From NCBI GenBank assembly GCA_930367215.1, contig OV884059.1, positions 65,505,393 through 65,569,392 on the forward strand: DNA of 64,000 nucleotides, written 5' to 3'. The stretch is from Pollenia angustigena (lineage: Eukaryota > Arthropoda > Insecta > Diptera > Polleniidae). Below are positions 44,300-56,165 of the stretch, one piece after another. The position numbers and the translations under genes were made by a program. Position 1 is the stretch's first letter. The number at the start of each line of letters is the position of its first letter. The notes beneath the pieces were generated by a model. It searched no databases, was not told where the DNA came from, and saw only the letters and a program-made list of their open reading frames with translations.

Positions 44300-45350
44300 G
44301 CTTTTGCTGGAAATAACACTACGCAATTTTGTGACAATCGGTCGACATTTTGCCTAATGGGCCATCTTCAAAAGATCCAGCATTTTTAAGTTATACACCC
44401 AAGCCAATTACATATTATTATAATTGGATTTACATTTTGATTTGAATTAAATTAATATATTGCAGTTGTAACTGGGAATATTAAATTTACAATTAAGCTT
44501 CTGTAAATTAATTGCTTCATTTAAGTTTCTTATACTAGGGTGTCTATTGTAAATCCATTCGAAAAGCAAAGAGGTGTTTCTTACAGTGTCGTTGTACTTT
44601 TATGTGCACATTCATCTATGTATGTATGTATGTATGTATGTATATAAATATGTTTGTATATCTATATTCATATGAATATCTTCTATGCCATTGATAACCT
44701 ATTGACAGCAATATGATATTGAAATCTACTCGTTTACATTTTCAAGCACACCTACCGGAGATGTAAACCCATTTCTTCCACCGTATTCTAGAGTGTATTG
44801 TAATAAAGTATTAGAACATAGAAAGCAAACAAGAGCAACTATAACAACAAAGTACATCATTCATTAGTGAGCAAATATTGAAAATAATAAAAGAACTTGT
44901 AAAAGATAGAACGGATGGCTGGCTGTCTATCTGTCTTGATGACGGGGCTGATTGTTTTATGCTAAAAAATCTTTTCACAAAAACCACCACCAGCTCAAAA
45001 TTATGACTGGTATCATCACAGAAGTTGTGGGTGGTTTTTTGAAAATAGTGCTTATTATATAAATAGCATACATACATACATAACAACATTTGAATATCAA
45101 CATATGCATCTATCGAAAAGTGTTTCTGTGCGCTTAAGCAAAAATAGATTTTGTTAAATTTAATATATTTAAATGTTAAAGAAACTTAGATATTAACTTA
45201 CACATGACAATATTTCATCTACTCCATTAAATGTCTGTCGGTCTCTTTCTGTATGCCTGTGTGTATTCTTTAAACATGAGTTAAAAATTATTATTTTAAT
45301 CAATATAATCATCATTATCATTAAATCACAAAAGTAGCCAAATAAAAGAA
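44300..45350. other. Mostly unassigned; tetranucleotide microsatellite
   Basis: A (TATG)n run lies at about 44617-44643. The remaining sequence looks single-copy in this window; no frame or RNA is recognised. Confidence 0.35.
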
Positions 45351-45354
45351 AAAC

Positions 45355-46012
45355 TAATAAAAAACAAGTTAGAGTGCTATATTCGGCTGAGCCGAATCTT
45401 TGATACCCTCCACCGACAGTTCGAATGTTTAAGGAGTAATATCTGTATGATGTCTATTTATTATTATTATCTTAAACTGTGACGATTTGTTATTAATTAT
45501 GGTTTTAGGCGTACTAAACTGTTTTCCGGTAGTATGGTTTATATTGGGCCTAAGGTAAATTATGGACCGATCGTCACGAAATTTAACAGCATGATTTCCA
45601 GTCAAATAAAACAAATGTTTGCAAAATCTTATCTTATTCCGTGCCTTGTTCCACCATTTATGTTATTTTTTGTAACAAAATTATCAAATTTTTTTAGGTG
45701 GTGGTTCCACATTTTGATTCACAGCTCTGGTCCTACTGAACCGATTTTGCTGGATTTCAATTCCAATCTGCTTAGGATAACTACAAGCAATTTGGCAACA
45801 AGTTTGTTCATTTCTTTTGAGTTGTTCGAAAGTGAGCGTGTTTTCAACAGACGGACAGACAGACGGACATGGCTAAATTGACTTAGAATTCCTCAAGGAC
45901 CCAGAATATATATACTTTATGGGGTCTGAGATGAATAATAAAAAAGTTTCACACGGAATGACAAACTTAATATACCCTATTCACAACTAATTGTGGTGGA
46001 GGGTATAAAAAG
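45355..46012. mobile_element. Dispersed dipteran MITE-like repeat
   Basis: It begins aaaacaagttagagtgctat with a palindrome attcggctgagccgaat and gataccctccacc, and ends ggtggagggtataaaa, so the near-terminal words are inverted. An internal cagacggacagacagacgga stretch and tatatatactttatggggtc are words I associate with a dispersed repeat of flies (from memory). No protein of its own; the 115-codon frame at 45534-45881 looks incidental. Confidence 0.6.
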
Positions 46013-47590
46013 AAGGAAATTTCATTCACTTAAGAGTGTTTTGGTAGTTGTTAAATATTTTTTCATTCAAATTTCTGGGTTAACCTTAAATTAAAAACCT
46101 TGACAGTTTTTTAGATGTTTTATTAAATAACTAATTTATGATATGAAATTCAATAAATTTTTACGGTTGTTTAAGCTTTGTGCTTGGAAGTTATGCTGAG
46201 TTTGGCAGATATGTGTATTTTTATTATTATAATTAATTTGAAAATTATTGATTTTTTTTATTGCATATCACATAAACTTTTAACACAATAAAGAAAATAA
46301 AAGCAATTTATTTTTAAATTAATGAAAAGCTTTTCAATGGCATTATTAGCCAGAAAATAACGGATGTAATTAGTTTTTGAATACCTTCGTAAGTTTATTT
46401 TAGAGTAGTTTTAAACATAAACCATACTCTGTGGACTATCTAGTATATGCAACAAATTTGTAATATATAAACAAAGTACAAATTCAGTCACTCTGCCATA
46501 AATCTATTAAAAACATTGTTATTGTAAAAAAATAACAACACAAGAAATACAACACTTTCATAAGCTTAACCTTCAAAAACAATTGACAATGCTTTCTTTT
46601 CTGTACATACAGGAATTTGTTATTCCGTTTGTAACTCCTACAAAGTTGAATACTTAACTTACTGCCTTCTCATCTACATATTTGTAATATAAAATATAAT
46701 TATAAATTATAACATTTCGTTTTTGTTTTACATGTAAGTTAAGCGAACGAAGTCTTCTTTCGAAATCGATGAACAGGCCATTACAGAAGTGCAGCTTTAA
46801 AAAAAATCTATTATTTTACCTAGTCCTGATACAAATAATGTTTCCGGAATAAGATGTTTCAACAAAAATGATCAGATAGAAAAGCAGGGAATTTTAAATT
46901 TTTCCTCATAGGTATTTTCTTTTTATATACGGCTTATTTGGTAATAAAAGAGGGCCGAATAGGTACCTTCAATTCACCTAGTCCCTTTAAAATGTCTGTC
47001 TCGTGGTGCCTCTGTGTGCTCTGTGTTTTTGACATAAAAAGGCTTTGCTTACTGAATTCTTTGTTGTTACAGTTATTCTATTAATATTTTCCATTAAAAA
47101 CCTGCTTCGTAAAATAAAAAAAAAAAAATTTTTATAAAAATTTATTAAGATTTCTTTCACTTACTTTCCTATTTCCTTGTATGCGTTGTTGCGAAGCGCA
47201 TTTGTGCGCGCTTGCTTTTTAAATGTATCATTAGTGCTTCGCGAAATAAGCAAATATTTTATTGTAGAAAAACATGTAAGTAATTTGGAAACCAACTTAA
47301 ACTATCCTCTACCACAGAGAATGAACCAAATGTTGCACCAACGCAAAAACGGTGCAAACCAAAAATCTTGGAAGTGAAACGTGCGATGGCATTTTACAAG
47401 ATCTTTAAGTGTATTTGCTTAATCGCTTTTGTAGATTATTATTAAGGAAAAAACTTAAATGAAGGCAGAAGATCTGAAAAAAAGCTAGAGTATCAACCTA
47501 GCTTTTTTTGTGTGGACCCTATCGTACGAGGGTCGGAAGAAATAGTGGACCGATTTTGAATAAGAAATATTTAATTTTAATGTTTAATTT
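46013..47590. other. Unassigned AT-rich sequence
   Basis: A dispersed word shared with 14262-14310 occurs at 46995-47030. A small inverted repeat, aaaaaaagctag and ctagcttttttt, lies at 47477-47509. No gene recognised; the frame at 47177-47377 lacks a domain. Confidence 0.35.
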
Positions 47591-47606
47591 TCTGGAAAGA
47601 ATCCAG

Positions 47607-47694
47607 AGTTTCTGGCGGAAATCGAACCCGCAACCCCGGCGCTGGTAGACAAGCACACTACCAGCTAGCACACTACCAGCTAGCCTACCGGGGT
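47607..47694 (-). repeat. tRNA-like (SINE-type) sequence with 15-bp duplication
   Basis: On the minus strand it reads ccccggtaggctagctggta, then the duplicated segment, then gccggggttgcgggttcgat, giving a good B box (GGGTTCGATTTCC). A 15-bp unit cacactaccagctag (plus strand) is repeated exactly at 47654-47668 and 47669-47683, lengthening the D-arm region. The downstream words actctgg and ttcttt resemble those after the copy at 54386. Confidence 0.6.
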
Positions 47695-47992
47695 TCAAAT
47701 GAGAGTTTGCGTATATTTGAAGGCAATAGTGGTTTTTTTGTTATACATCGTATCTTTCGTTATTTTTCCTCCGATTAAAAAACCATAATTTCTTCTTGAA
47801 AATAAGTCTGGCATAAAAATGTATTTAAAGTGTAAGGCCAATAAACAGACCTTTTAATTTGGTTTTTCCATACATATTTAAATGTTACACAAATTCAAAC
47901 TGACATGACAATTAACAATTGTAAATGACAACTTTGAATAGTTTGCATGTATGTATTTGTAAATGCAGAGATAACAGAGTTTTCTATATGGT

Positions 47993-48384
47993 CACCTCCA
48001 ACAAAACAATTTTTAAAGACAAATTTGTTAAGACATTTTTGTTACTTTAACCATATTATTGTCACCGGCAACCATATAATAGTTAAATAAGCTCTTCAAC
48101 AAGCACCCACAACCATATTGTGGTAGCCTTTAAACATGTTATAGTCAATAATAACAGTAATAAGTTGACTACATAACATGTTGCTCGTGGAAAAGTGCAA
48201 AATACTATTGTTAATTTAAAACCATACAATTATATTTAACATGTTCGGAAGCAACCAAAATATGGTTGTCGCTTTTTAATGGAGGACTAATCGAACCATA
48301 ATATGGTTGCCGATGAAAATGTATGATTAAAGCAGCCATAATATGCTTAAAATTTGTTAGTTAGAACTTGTTTTGTTGGAGGTG
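47993..48384. mobile_element. MITE with 17-bp perfect ends and internal CCATATTATGG palindromes
   Basis: CACCTCCAACAAAACAA (47993-48009) is exactly complementary to 48368-48384. Inside, variants of aaccatattatggttg occur at least six times on both strands. It is 392 bp and non-coding. Target duplication not certain. Confidence 0.8.
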
Positions 48385-48539
48385 TTTATATAAAAATAAT
48401 GTGTTTTCTCTGCGTGTATGTGGATGTGTGAGGGAGTGCCTATTTTCAGTAAAATCCTTCGTATACCAACACAAAAAAGATGAAAGATGTAGAAAAGAAC
48501 CCTGCAAATAATAGGACCAGTCCAAACACGCGTGTAAAG

Positions 48540-48835
48540 AGTAGTCCACAAGGGACCACGAGAGGACCATATAACCCACCTTTGGACCACTAAGAAGTAG
48601 TTTTAAAACTACTCCATGGTATATAACCCACCTTTGGACCAGTAAGGAGTAGTTTTAAAACTACTCCATGGTATACTCAAGAGGATTAGTTTTGAAGTCG
48701 TTTAAACACGAAAGCATGTCGTTAAATAACTACAAACACTTTTTAACAATGGCATGGTCCATGCTTGCATTACATCGGACTAGTCCATGGAGTAGTCCAT
48801 TTTATCAAAATGGGTCAGGTGGTCCAATTTTATTT
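48540..48835. repeat. 'tggtccat' repeat family member with 52-bp tandem duplication
   Basis: A 52-bp unit (atataacccacctttggacc and onward to actactccatggt) is duplicated at 48569-48620 and 48621-48672 with few changes. The second unit contains a perfect 22-bp palindrome at 48646-48667 centred on ttttaaaa. Later come tggtccatgcttgcattaca and ggactagtccatggagtagt. Related copies lie at 22785-22960 and flank the LOA LINE. Confidence 0.8.
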
Positions 48836-49365
48836 GCAGGGAATGTGTTGTTTTAGGCAAGGAAAAATAAAAATTTTCAAGTGGAAAGCAGGACATGTTA
48901 ATAAAATTTAAAAGGGAAGAACAACATTTTCAAAATCCTCGTTTGTTCTGTCAAATGCTTTAGGAGGTAATAAAAACTTTGTTAGTACTTACATTATTTT
49001 ACAACAGCAAAACACGAGGTGTAATAAAAATCCTTTATTCATTTCTTGTAATCAAATAATATTTACATAACTTTCATAACAAATAACTTCAGTTTTTCTA
49101 AATTGTATTTTACAGGCTTGAAAATTATCCCATCAAATTTGGTCCAATTTGAAGCTTGCTGATATAAAAATCGTATATACAACCTCACAACGAGTAAGAA
49201 AATCGTAATACACAGTAAATATTGTTCGATTTCTTAAATTGTTTCTTTTTATATACCGACGTGTTAAAGAAGAATTTTATTGAGAGTGAAATAAATTATC
49301 CTTGTTTTTACATTTAATTAATGACCTTAAAAGCCTGCATATAGGAAACTATATAAACTATTTAG
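48836..49365. other. Unassigned AT-rich sequence
   Basis: No recognised feature. Confidence 0.3.
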
Positions 49366-51620
49366 AATTTTGCCATTTACTTGCGTTATAAAACTTGGAT
49401 TCCGGAAGATGTGTGGTTTCTGAAAATGGGTGTTCTTTAAAAAAAATATGTATATATCGGTCATAGCTTTTTGTATTTGAACCGATTTTTCCGAGTTTTT
49501 CAGAAAATATATTCTACTAAAGATTTCCGATCCTTTTATTTAAAATTAAATGTATAAAATTTATTTTATACAATTTTTGATGTGTTTTGTACCGGAGGTA
49601 CCGCGCCACTTCTTTAATCCCGGCTTTGTATTGATAACCGAGATATTTGTACCTAATGAAAACATTATCTGGTTTCGTTTTCCAGATATACAGAAAGGCA
49701 TAATGTCTTTGCTTGGAAGTGTCACGCCCACTTCTCCAATCCCGCCCATTTTAAAGTTGTGAATTAATAACCAAGATGCTTGGATCTTATTTGGAAGCTT
49801 TGGCTCTTGCCGTTCTGCAGATATACAGAAAAAACAAATCAAAAACCAACAACAAGGGATTTTTGTGTAAAATTTAAGGCAGTCTTGACTTTTTCCTCAT
49901 ATCTCCGTCATGTATGGGCCGACCTGCGGAATTTCAATATCAATCTTTAACGGAGTATATGTGACATCAATATATCGACCCCTTTGTGCGATGTTACAAA
50001 AACCAAATTTTACAGGAGAGCCATTTTTTACATTTCTCTGCTACCACTTGCAATTAGGGAATGGTAAATCGATTTCGATTCCAATCGAAAATCGATTTTG
50101 TGGTAAAGAAAATCGACTTTTTGCAATCGAATTCACGCATGCGATTTTATACTGAAATCGATTATTGGGCTTTTAAAATCGATTTTTTTATTTTTATCAA
50201 AATTTTGGCAATTTTTAATTTTAATCTTAATTAAATCGATAAATTATGGGCATACACAATAAAACTTTATCTTTTGTGCGTACATACGTCTGTAGGTATG
50301 CTTATGCAGTTTTCCAAGGTAACGTTGTAGTTTTACGTATTTATCTATTAGCACTCTTGGTATACTGCCAACTTTAATATAAGGGCTCTTGTTTTTCAGA
50401 AATTAAAGTCATCAATGGATAGTGAACAAAACAGTCCTAAACATATCGTACCGAACCAAACACTGAAAGTCAGCTTCGTGAACATCAACATATCATAGAA
50501 ACACAACAGGTGAATTAAGCCATGGCATTCCTGTGGAAATACGCTAATACTCAAACAGACCAGTGTGTGAGCGATATTTAAATCTAGTTATAAGTAGAGT
50601 GAAAAAAACAAAAAGTATGTAATTTATCTTATCAAAAACGAAATTACAAGGAAATATCTGTGCATCTTTCTGACATCAACGACATGCAAACATTTGTTTT
50701 CTAAAACTAACTTAGCAAATAAACAGTCGTCACCGATCAGGAACTATTGTCATAATCCTTTGAAATACTGTCCATACATTCAGACTTGTCACAGAAATCA
50801 ATTCCGATCAAAATTATTTCGTTTTATGTGAAGCAAGATACGAAATCACTTCCACTTTCGATCGGAATTAATTTATGTGACAGGCCTGACTGACTATACA
50901 AGAATACAATTTTAATATGTGAAATGTACATGCACTTGTTCCTCTAAAGGCCATTTCAAAATTTACACATTTTCACTTTTTACACGAAATATATATATAA
51001 AAAGTAGTCATAATTTACCCACCGTAAAAATCTCAGTTCAATATCTTTAGTAGTTTGCCAAAAAAAATGCTGGTGTATCCCCCTTTGTGATATTAGGTAT
51101 AAGTTTGCAAATTAATCTTAAACGATTTTGAAATCGATTTTAAAATCGATTTGGAGGTTCGATTAATCGATTTTAAAAACCGAAATAAAAAAGTCGTTAA
51201 AAAAATCGAAAATCGATTTTGGAATCCATTTACCATTCCCTACTTGCAATATAAAAATGAAAGTTTACATTAAATTTTTGGAGCAACGAAGTGGAATTCG
51301 CCTACAATATTTTGTCAGGCGACGTCTCTTTGAATGTAGAACAAGATTGCATCAAAAACTCAATTTCCAAAAAATTGGCATATACGATAATTTCGCGCAA
51401 ATGGGTCGATATAACCACCTGTCCCCATCATTTCTGGGGTCTTCGGAAAATCAATTTCAACATACACACGGAAAGATGGAGAGACGGACACCCAGATTTC
51501 AGCTTCTCTTCTCATAAGGAACCATATACTTATACTTTATATGGTCTAGAACCAATATGTTGGAACTTACAAACGGAAAAGTAATTTATATCCTTTTACT
51601 GTCGGTAAAGGGTATTAAAA
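49366..51620. repeat. Dispersed repeat split by a hAT insertion
   Basis: The flanks of the hAT at 50055-51242 appear to form one interrupted unit with words such as cagatatacagaaa (49683 and 49815, an internal repeat), ggagagacggacacccagat and ggtaaagggtattaaaa at the end. It resembles in style the dispersed repeat at 45355-46012. Frames 49550-49842, 49910-50155 and 51257-51584 are likely incidental. Confidence 0.4.
50055..51242. mobile_element. Non-autonomous hAT element with perfect 8-bp target duplication
   Basis: The ends TAGGGAATGGTAAAT and ATTTACCATTCCCTA are inverted, and CTTGCAAT is duplicated exactly at 50047-50054 and 51243-51250. Both subterminal regions carry arrays of aatcgatttt. 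The 1.19-kb interior shows no transposase. Its terminal TAGGGAATG resembles TAGGGATG of the hAT at 27392-29638. Confidence 0.92.
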
Positions 51621-52457
51621 ACAGACCTTAACACTTTTTCTTTGTTGCCACAAATAAACAATCACAGTAGAACCGCGTAGTGTAATTGCACCTTTAGTTT
51701 TATATCGCCTTTTTTTAATATCAATTCTAATTAAAGTATGGTATTTTTTTATTGCCTATAAGTTGATTTAACTTGTCCTGTTTAGCTAAATAAAATAAAT
51801 ACGATGTCATATGACTCAAATACTTTCATGAATTGCGATCCAATAATCACTCAGCCCTAATTATACACATGTAAGAAGTGCAAAATGGCAAGTATTTATC
51901 TAATTTCCTGTACTTAGAGGCAATTACAAGAATTCGTTGAATACTTAGCAAAAAAATACAAAAAATAAGAATTCAGTTTACATATTTGCATTAGAAGCAC
52001 TAAATGTATGAAATATTTCATTGAATACAATCCCAGATATAGATTATGAGTGTCTGTAATAATGTTTAAATTTTTTGAATGATTAGTGTAGCCGTTTGGT
52101 TTACTTATACAAATTTGAATGAATGATATTTGTGTGTTCACTCTTCACATACTTCTATAAGATTCTTTTGGAAGGCAATGCAAACCTTGTCGTCAATATC
52201 AACATCGTCATGAACAAAGTGGCAGGCAGGCAAGCACCATCAATCTGCAAGTATAAAGATGATGATGATGGGATGTAAAATGAATAAAAATGGATAACAA
52301 AAAATTATTTGTACTTGTAGAATCAGTAGGGAAGAACCGAACATACGGATAAAATACATACATACACAGAGTAAGTTGCTCTGAAAAACAAACATACAAA
52401 AATATTGTTTTGTGTGTGCTCTGAAAAGAAACTAGATGAAATAAGTTGATAAATAGC
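51621..52457. other. Unassigned sequence
   Basis: Short gatgatgatg run at 52258-52270. No recognised domain in frames at 51914-52141 or 52208-52462. Confidence 0.3.
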
Positions 52458-53002
52458 AGCATAGCCAGTGTTACCGTCGGATATTTTAAAAAGGTACCAA
52501 AAGAAGGGGATATCTACAAAAAAAGTGGCACCCAAAAGGGGGATTTTTTAAAAAAATGGGCACAACTTTTAAAATTAAAATAAGTACACCACAGGCGCGG
52601 ATTCAGGGGGGGTGAAATAAGGAAATTTCCCCCCCGTAAATTATAAAAATATGTTTTGTTAATTTGGATAATACAAGAATTCCCAATAATAATTTTTTTT
52701 TTAATGTACAAAATTTTTGGAAATCCCAGCAAGGTTCTTTTTTAATCTCTAACGAAATTTTCAATAAGTATTTAAATCTTAATCCTTAATCTTTCTTCTT
52801 AATCCTTATTAGATATTTCCAATGAGACATCTAGTTTACCGTATTCAATTACTTATTATTCTACATTCAATCTTAGCAGGTGCCATCTATATCCAAAGAC
52901 TAAACGTTTGACTTGATAATGCGTGCGGTTGAATTATTAAAAAGTTTTAGTACTTGCAATATTTATGTATATATGTGTTATATGAATAAAAATTCTATTC
53001 GA

Positions 53003-54152
53003 TAATTTTTGACGAAAGCACGGATTTGTCGGGGAAAAGCCAGATTTCCTTATCTTTAAGATATTTCAACATACAACAAAAAGTTTTTAGGGAAGTATTT
53101 ATTGGCTTTGAAGAGGCTTCAAAATATATTGATGACGTTGATGTGTCAATTGATGCGAAGGCACTATCATCAATAGTTGTTAAAGGTTTGACAAATTGTG
53201 GTCTTGACCTAAAAAATTGTGTAGGAGATGCAACAGATGGGTGTCCTCTGATGTCAGCAGAAAATGGAGCTGTTCAAAAATTCTGGAAAAGCGACAAATG
53301 CGAAACAAACGCATTGCTATTCCCATAAATCGAACAACTCAATTTCATTAATACAAAAAGTTGTATCATTTGTTAAAGAAACGACAAAATTTTTTAAATA
53401 TAATCATCCCAAGCGAAAACAAAAATATCTGAGTGGAAAGGGAGTATCTCAACCTTAATATTAAGGAACTCTTAGTACTTTTGAATTTATTTGCGAAATA
53501 TACATATTAAGTGTGATACTTATTGTAACACAGCCACTTAATATCATTTTACAACAGCAAGATATAGATCTTCAAAACGGATCAAGCCTTATCAAAATTT
53601 AAATCATGTGCCTTGAAGAAAAAAGAAATAAAGCCGAACTTATTTGCGTTCAAATCGAGGTTCCAATCGAAAAGACAATATTGACAATGTTGAAGATTAC
53701 TACCGAGTTGTAGTTACATTAATCTTATTGAATTTATTTTAGAAGATCTCAAAACACTTTTCCCAATAGATATCCTAAATGTATTGAACATACCTAAACT
53801 TCTACCTCAAAGTGTAATCAAGTCATGTACATATACAAAACTTTTAAAACCACAACTAGCGGATGATCTGATTATATTTGATAAACGCGATAAACACCTA
53901 CTAACATCTAAACTTGAGCCTGATCTATCAGATAACGTTGTAGATGCTTTAATGAACTGTGATGTAGATATCTACCCATATCTAAGAAAAATATTTAAAA
54001 TTTTCATTTCAATGCTCGTCAGTAAAGCTACGAGCGGGAGGTCATTTCCTACCGTTCGTCGAATTAAAACATGGCTCAGATCAACAATGAAAGAACATAG
54101 ACTGTACTGTCTATATTTGCCTCACAAGGAAATCATAAATTGCTTATTTTAA
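53003..54152 (+). pseudogene. hAT transposase with DUF4371-type domain, copy 1, broken
   Basis: The first block reads IIFDESTDLSGKSQISLSLRYF (first catalytic Asp region at about 53003), then GLDLKNCVGDATDGCPLMSAENG (second Asp region) to about 53328. Another frame carries HKSNNSISLIQKVV. The C-terminal block (53784-54152) contains SKATSGRSFPTVRRIKTWLRST, the hAT dimerisation motif (usual S.A.RSFS.LRRIK..LR). The order matches ZMYM/DUF4371-type hAT transposases. The N-terminal zinc-finger region is absent and several frameshifts separate the parts, so the protein is inactive. Confidence 0.85.
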
Positions 54153-54213
54153 AAGATTAATGTATATTGAACTGATCTTATATTTTATTTAACCTTTTTG
54201 TTGAGTTTTTTTA

Positions 54214-54944
54214 CTTAGGGTAACGCGATGGGCAATTTAGTATTGATAATGAAAATAATTTTTTTAGGCCATTTTAGCCAAAAAAGTTTCCGAACCAAAT
54301 GCAATTTCTAAAGCTCCTCAAAAAAATTTCTTTTTTTTAATTTCCATACACATTATATATGGTACATTTATTGTTTATATAGAGTGCCCCGGTAGCCTAG
54401 ATGCTAATGAGCTAGGTTATCAACGCCGGGGTTGCGGGTTCGATTCCCACAAGAGACTCTGGTTTCATTCCTGCAGACAAGCGCAGAGCTTCGCAGTGTT
54501 TAACTTAGGGAATTAAAAAAAAAAAAAATAAAAAATATATTTTAGCCCCCATATTCATAAATGATTATAAAATTTAATAAACGTTTATTAAGGAAAATTT
54601 TCATAGAAAATTTGGTTTTCAAGCTTTTTTGCCATTAAAATTTAGTTTATTAAAAAAACCGCGAAATAGAGTCTCGATTTTTTTTTGAGCTCTTCCGTAC
54701 AAATGGTAAGATCTTGTTATATTCATGAAATTATTACAAAATACTTAAAATTTTGTAATTAAATGTTAATTTTGTATAGTAAGGAGAAAAATTTAAATTC
54801 AAAACTTTATCGCGTTTGGTGCGGAAACTTTCTTTACGATCGCGAAAAAGTAATACATAATTTCTTAATATTTTTTCACGGTCTATATGGCTATGTGATG
54901 AAGAATTTGATATTCGCAAAAAATTGCAAAAAGTACTTACCCTA
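54214..54944. mobile_element. Insertion in hAT copy 1 with TTAGGGTAA ends
   Basis: Copy 2 runs from gagttttttta to tttttaataaac with about 15 bases between; copy 1 has about 730 extra bases bounded by TTAGGGTAA (54216) and its complement TTACCCTAA (54936-54944). It carries a tRNA-like block at 54386-54457. Superfamily unknown. Confidence 0.65.
54386..54457 (+). repeat. tRNA-like (SINE-type) sequence, copy 3
   Basis: gccccggtagcctagatgct is followed by ggttgcgggttcgattccca, which has an almost perfect B box (GGTTCGATTCC). The D-arm region is diverged. The following actctggtttcattcc is shared in part with the copy at 47607. Confidence 0.6.
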
Positions 54945-55662
54945 ATTGACATATTGTTTTTAATAAACTTTGAAAAACTAATTTTTTACTTTTTTGTATC
55001 ATACAAAATTTCCCCCCCCCCCCCCCCCCTAAGGCTCAAGCTGGATCCGCGCCTGGTACACCACATTATGCATTTTTTACGTTTTTTCTATTAATTATAA
55101 TATTAAATGGTATAAAAACATAACAAAAAACATGGTATAGTAATTTTATACAATAAAAAAACACTAAAAAACAATTGATCGTATTACAATAGACATACAT
55201 ACTTACTTACAAACGGCTTATTTGTTGCAAAAACTAAAATAAATATTTTGGAAATATTTCTCTCGAGAAGTAATTTTTATAAAATATTGACTTTAATGTT
55301 TTGGTAATTCAAAAACGTTAAATATGTTTTCTGACAAACATTTTTTTTGGATTATGACATTGTTGCAGCAAATAGAAGATATTTATGTAATGTGTTTTAT
55401 ATATACATTTATTAATATATTTCTTGTACTTCTCCTTCTGAATACATTTTCTTTGATTTATTAAAGGCATTGTATTGCACAGGTAGATATTTAAAAACTT
55501 TTTAGAGATTTATTTGCCCATTCCCCCAGATTCTCCCATCACGTCTAATAAATCAGATAAGCCAATTACTGTAATTACGGAAGATGATTTGTACCACAAT
55601 TAAAAACAAAATCCATAGTTTTATAATTTTATTCTTCAGTCAACCTAATTACAAAAGGCTTA

Positions 55663-55774
55663 GGCCCACGATGTCGACGAGAACATTTCTTCGGTATATT
55701 TGTATTGAAAACAAAAACTAATTTTAGTTTTTTATAAATATGCGAAAGAAATGTTCTTGTAGACACCGTAGGCC
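55663..55774. repeat. Imperfect hairpin with arms of about 38 bases
   Basis: 55665-55701 (cccacgatgtcgacgagaac and onward) pairs with 55736-55774 with about seven mismatches and a loop of about 34 bases. It sits in the interior of the hAT element 52466-56803. The shape is compatible with a tiny MITE or a pre-miRNA-like fold; nothing here proves either. Confidence 0.5.
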
Positions 55775-56142
55775 TGGCAGCTAATCCTATAACAAAAAAA
55801 CGAAAATATCACTTTTTCAAATAGGTACTTTATTTTTAATCAGTTCTGCAATTTAATACAAATAAATGCATACATGCTACTGAATTTAAGTGCTAGTGAT
55901 TTAATTTCTATACTGAAGCATATTTAGTTTTTATCCAATTTCGTCTATTATTGCTTAAAATTTTTGTAATCAGGTTTATAAACCAAAACTATAAAACTGG
56001 ATAAAAGCATGGATTTGCAAGAACTTACTTTTAACCTATTTGTTACTTTATTTTTGATTAAAGCTAACTTAGTATAAAGACGCTCGGAAGCACAACTGTG
56101 TGGATATGTAAAAATATGAGAGATCAATTTGTAAAAGTTATA

Positions 56143-56165
56143 ATATATATATATATATATATATA
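56143..56165. repeat. (AT)n microsatellite
   Basis: About eleven uninterrupted AT units. Confidence 0.9.

Larger units (their letters stand above)
52592..55055 (+). mobile_element. hAT element with CAGGCGCGGAT ends, copy 1
   Basis: Ends CAGGCGCGGATTCAG and CTGGATCCGCGCCTG (ending 55055) are bounded by the exact 8-bp duplication GTACACCA (52584-52591 and 55056-55063). The element encodes a broken transposase (53003-54152). Its 3' region holds an 18-base C tract (55012-55029) and a nested insertion at about 54214-54944 that is absent from copy 2 (58228-60670). It inserted into the hAT element 52466-56803. Confidence 0.92.

Noticed and set aside
45534..45881. 115-codon frame in the dispersed repeat at 45355-46012
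   Set aside because: It shows no domain, and its end reads through the cagacggacagac repeat words, so it looks incidental to a non-coding repeat.
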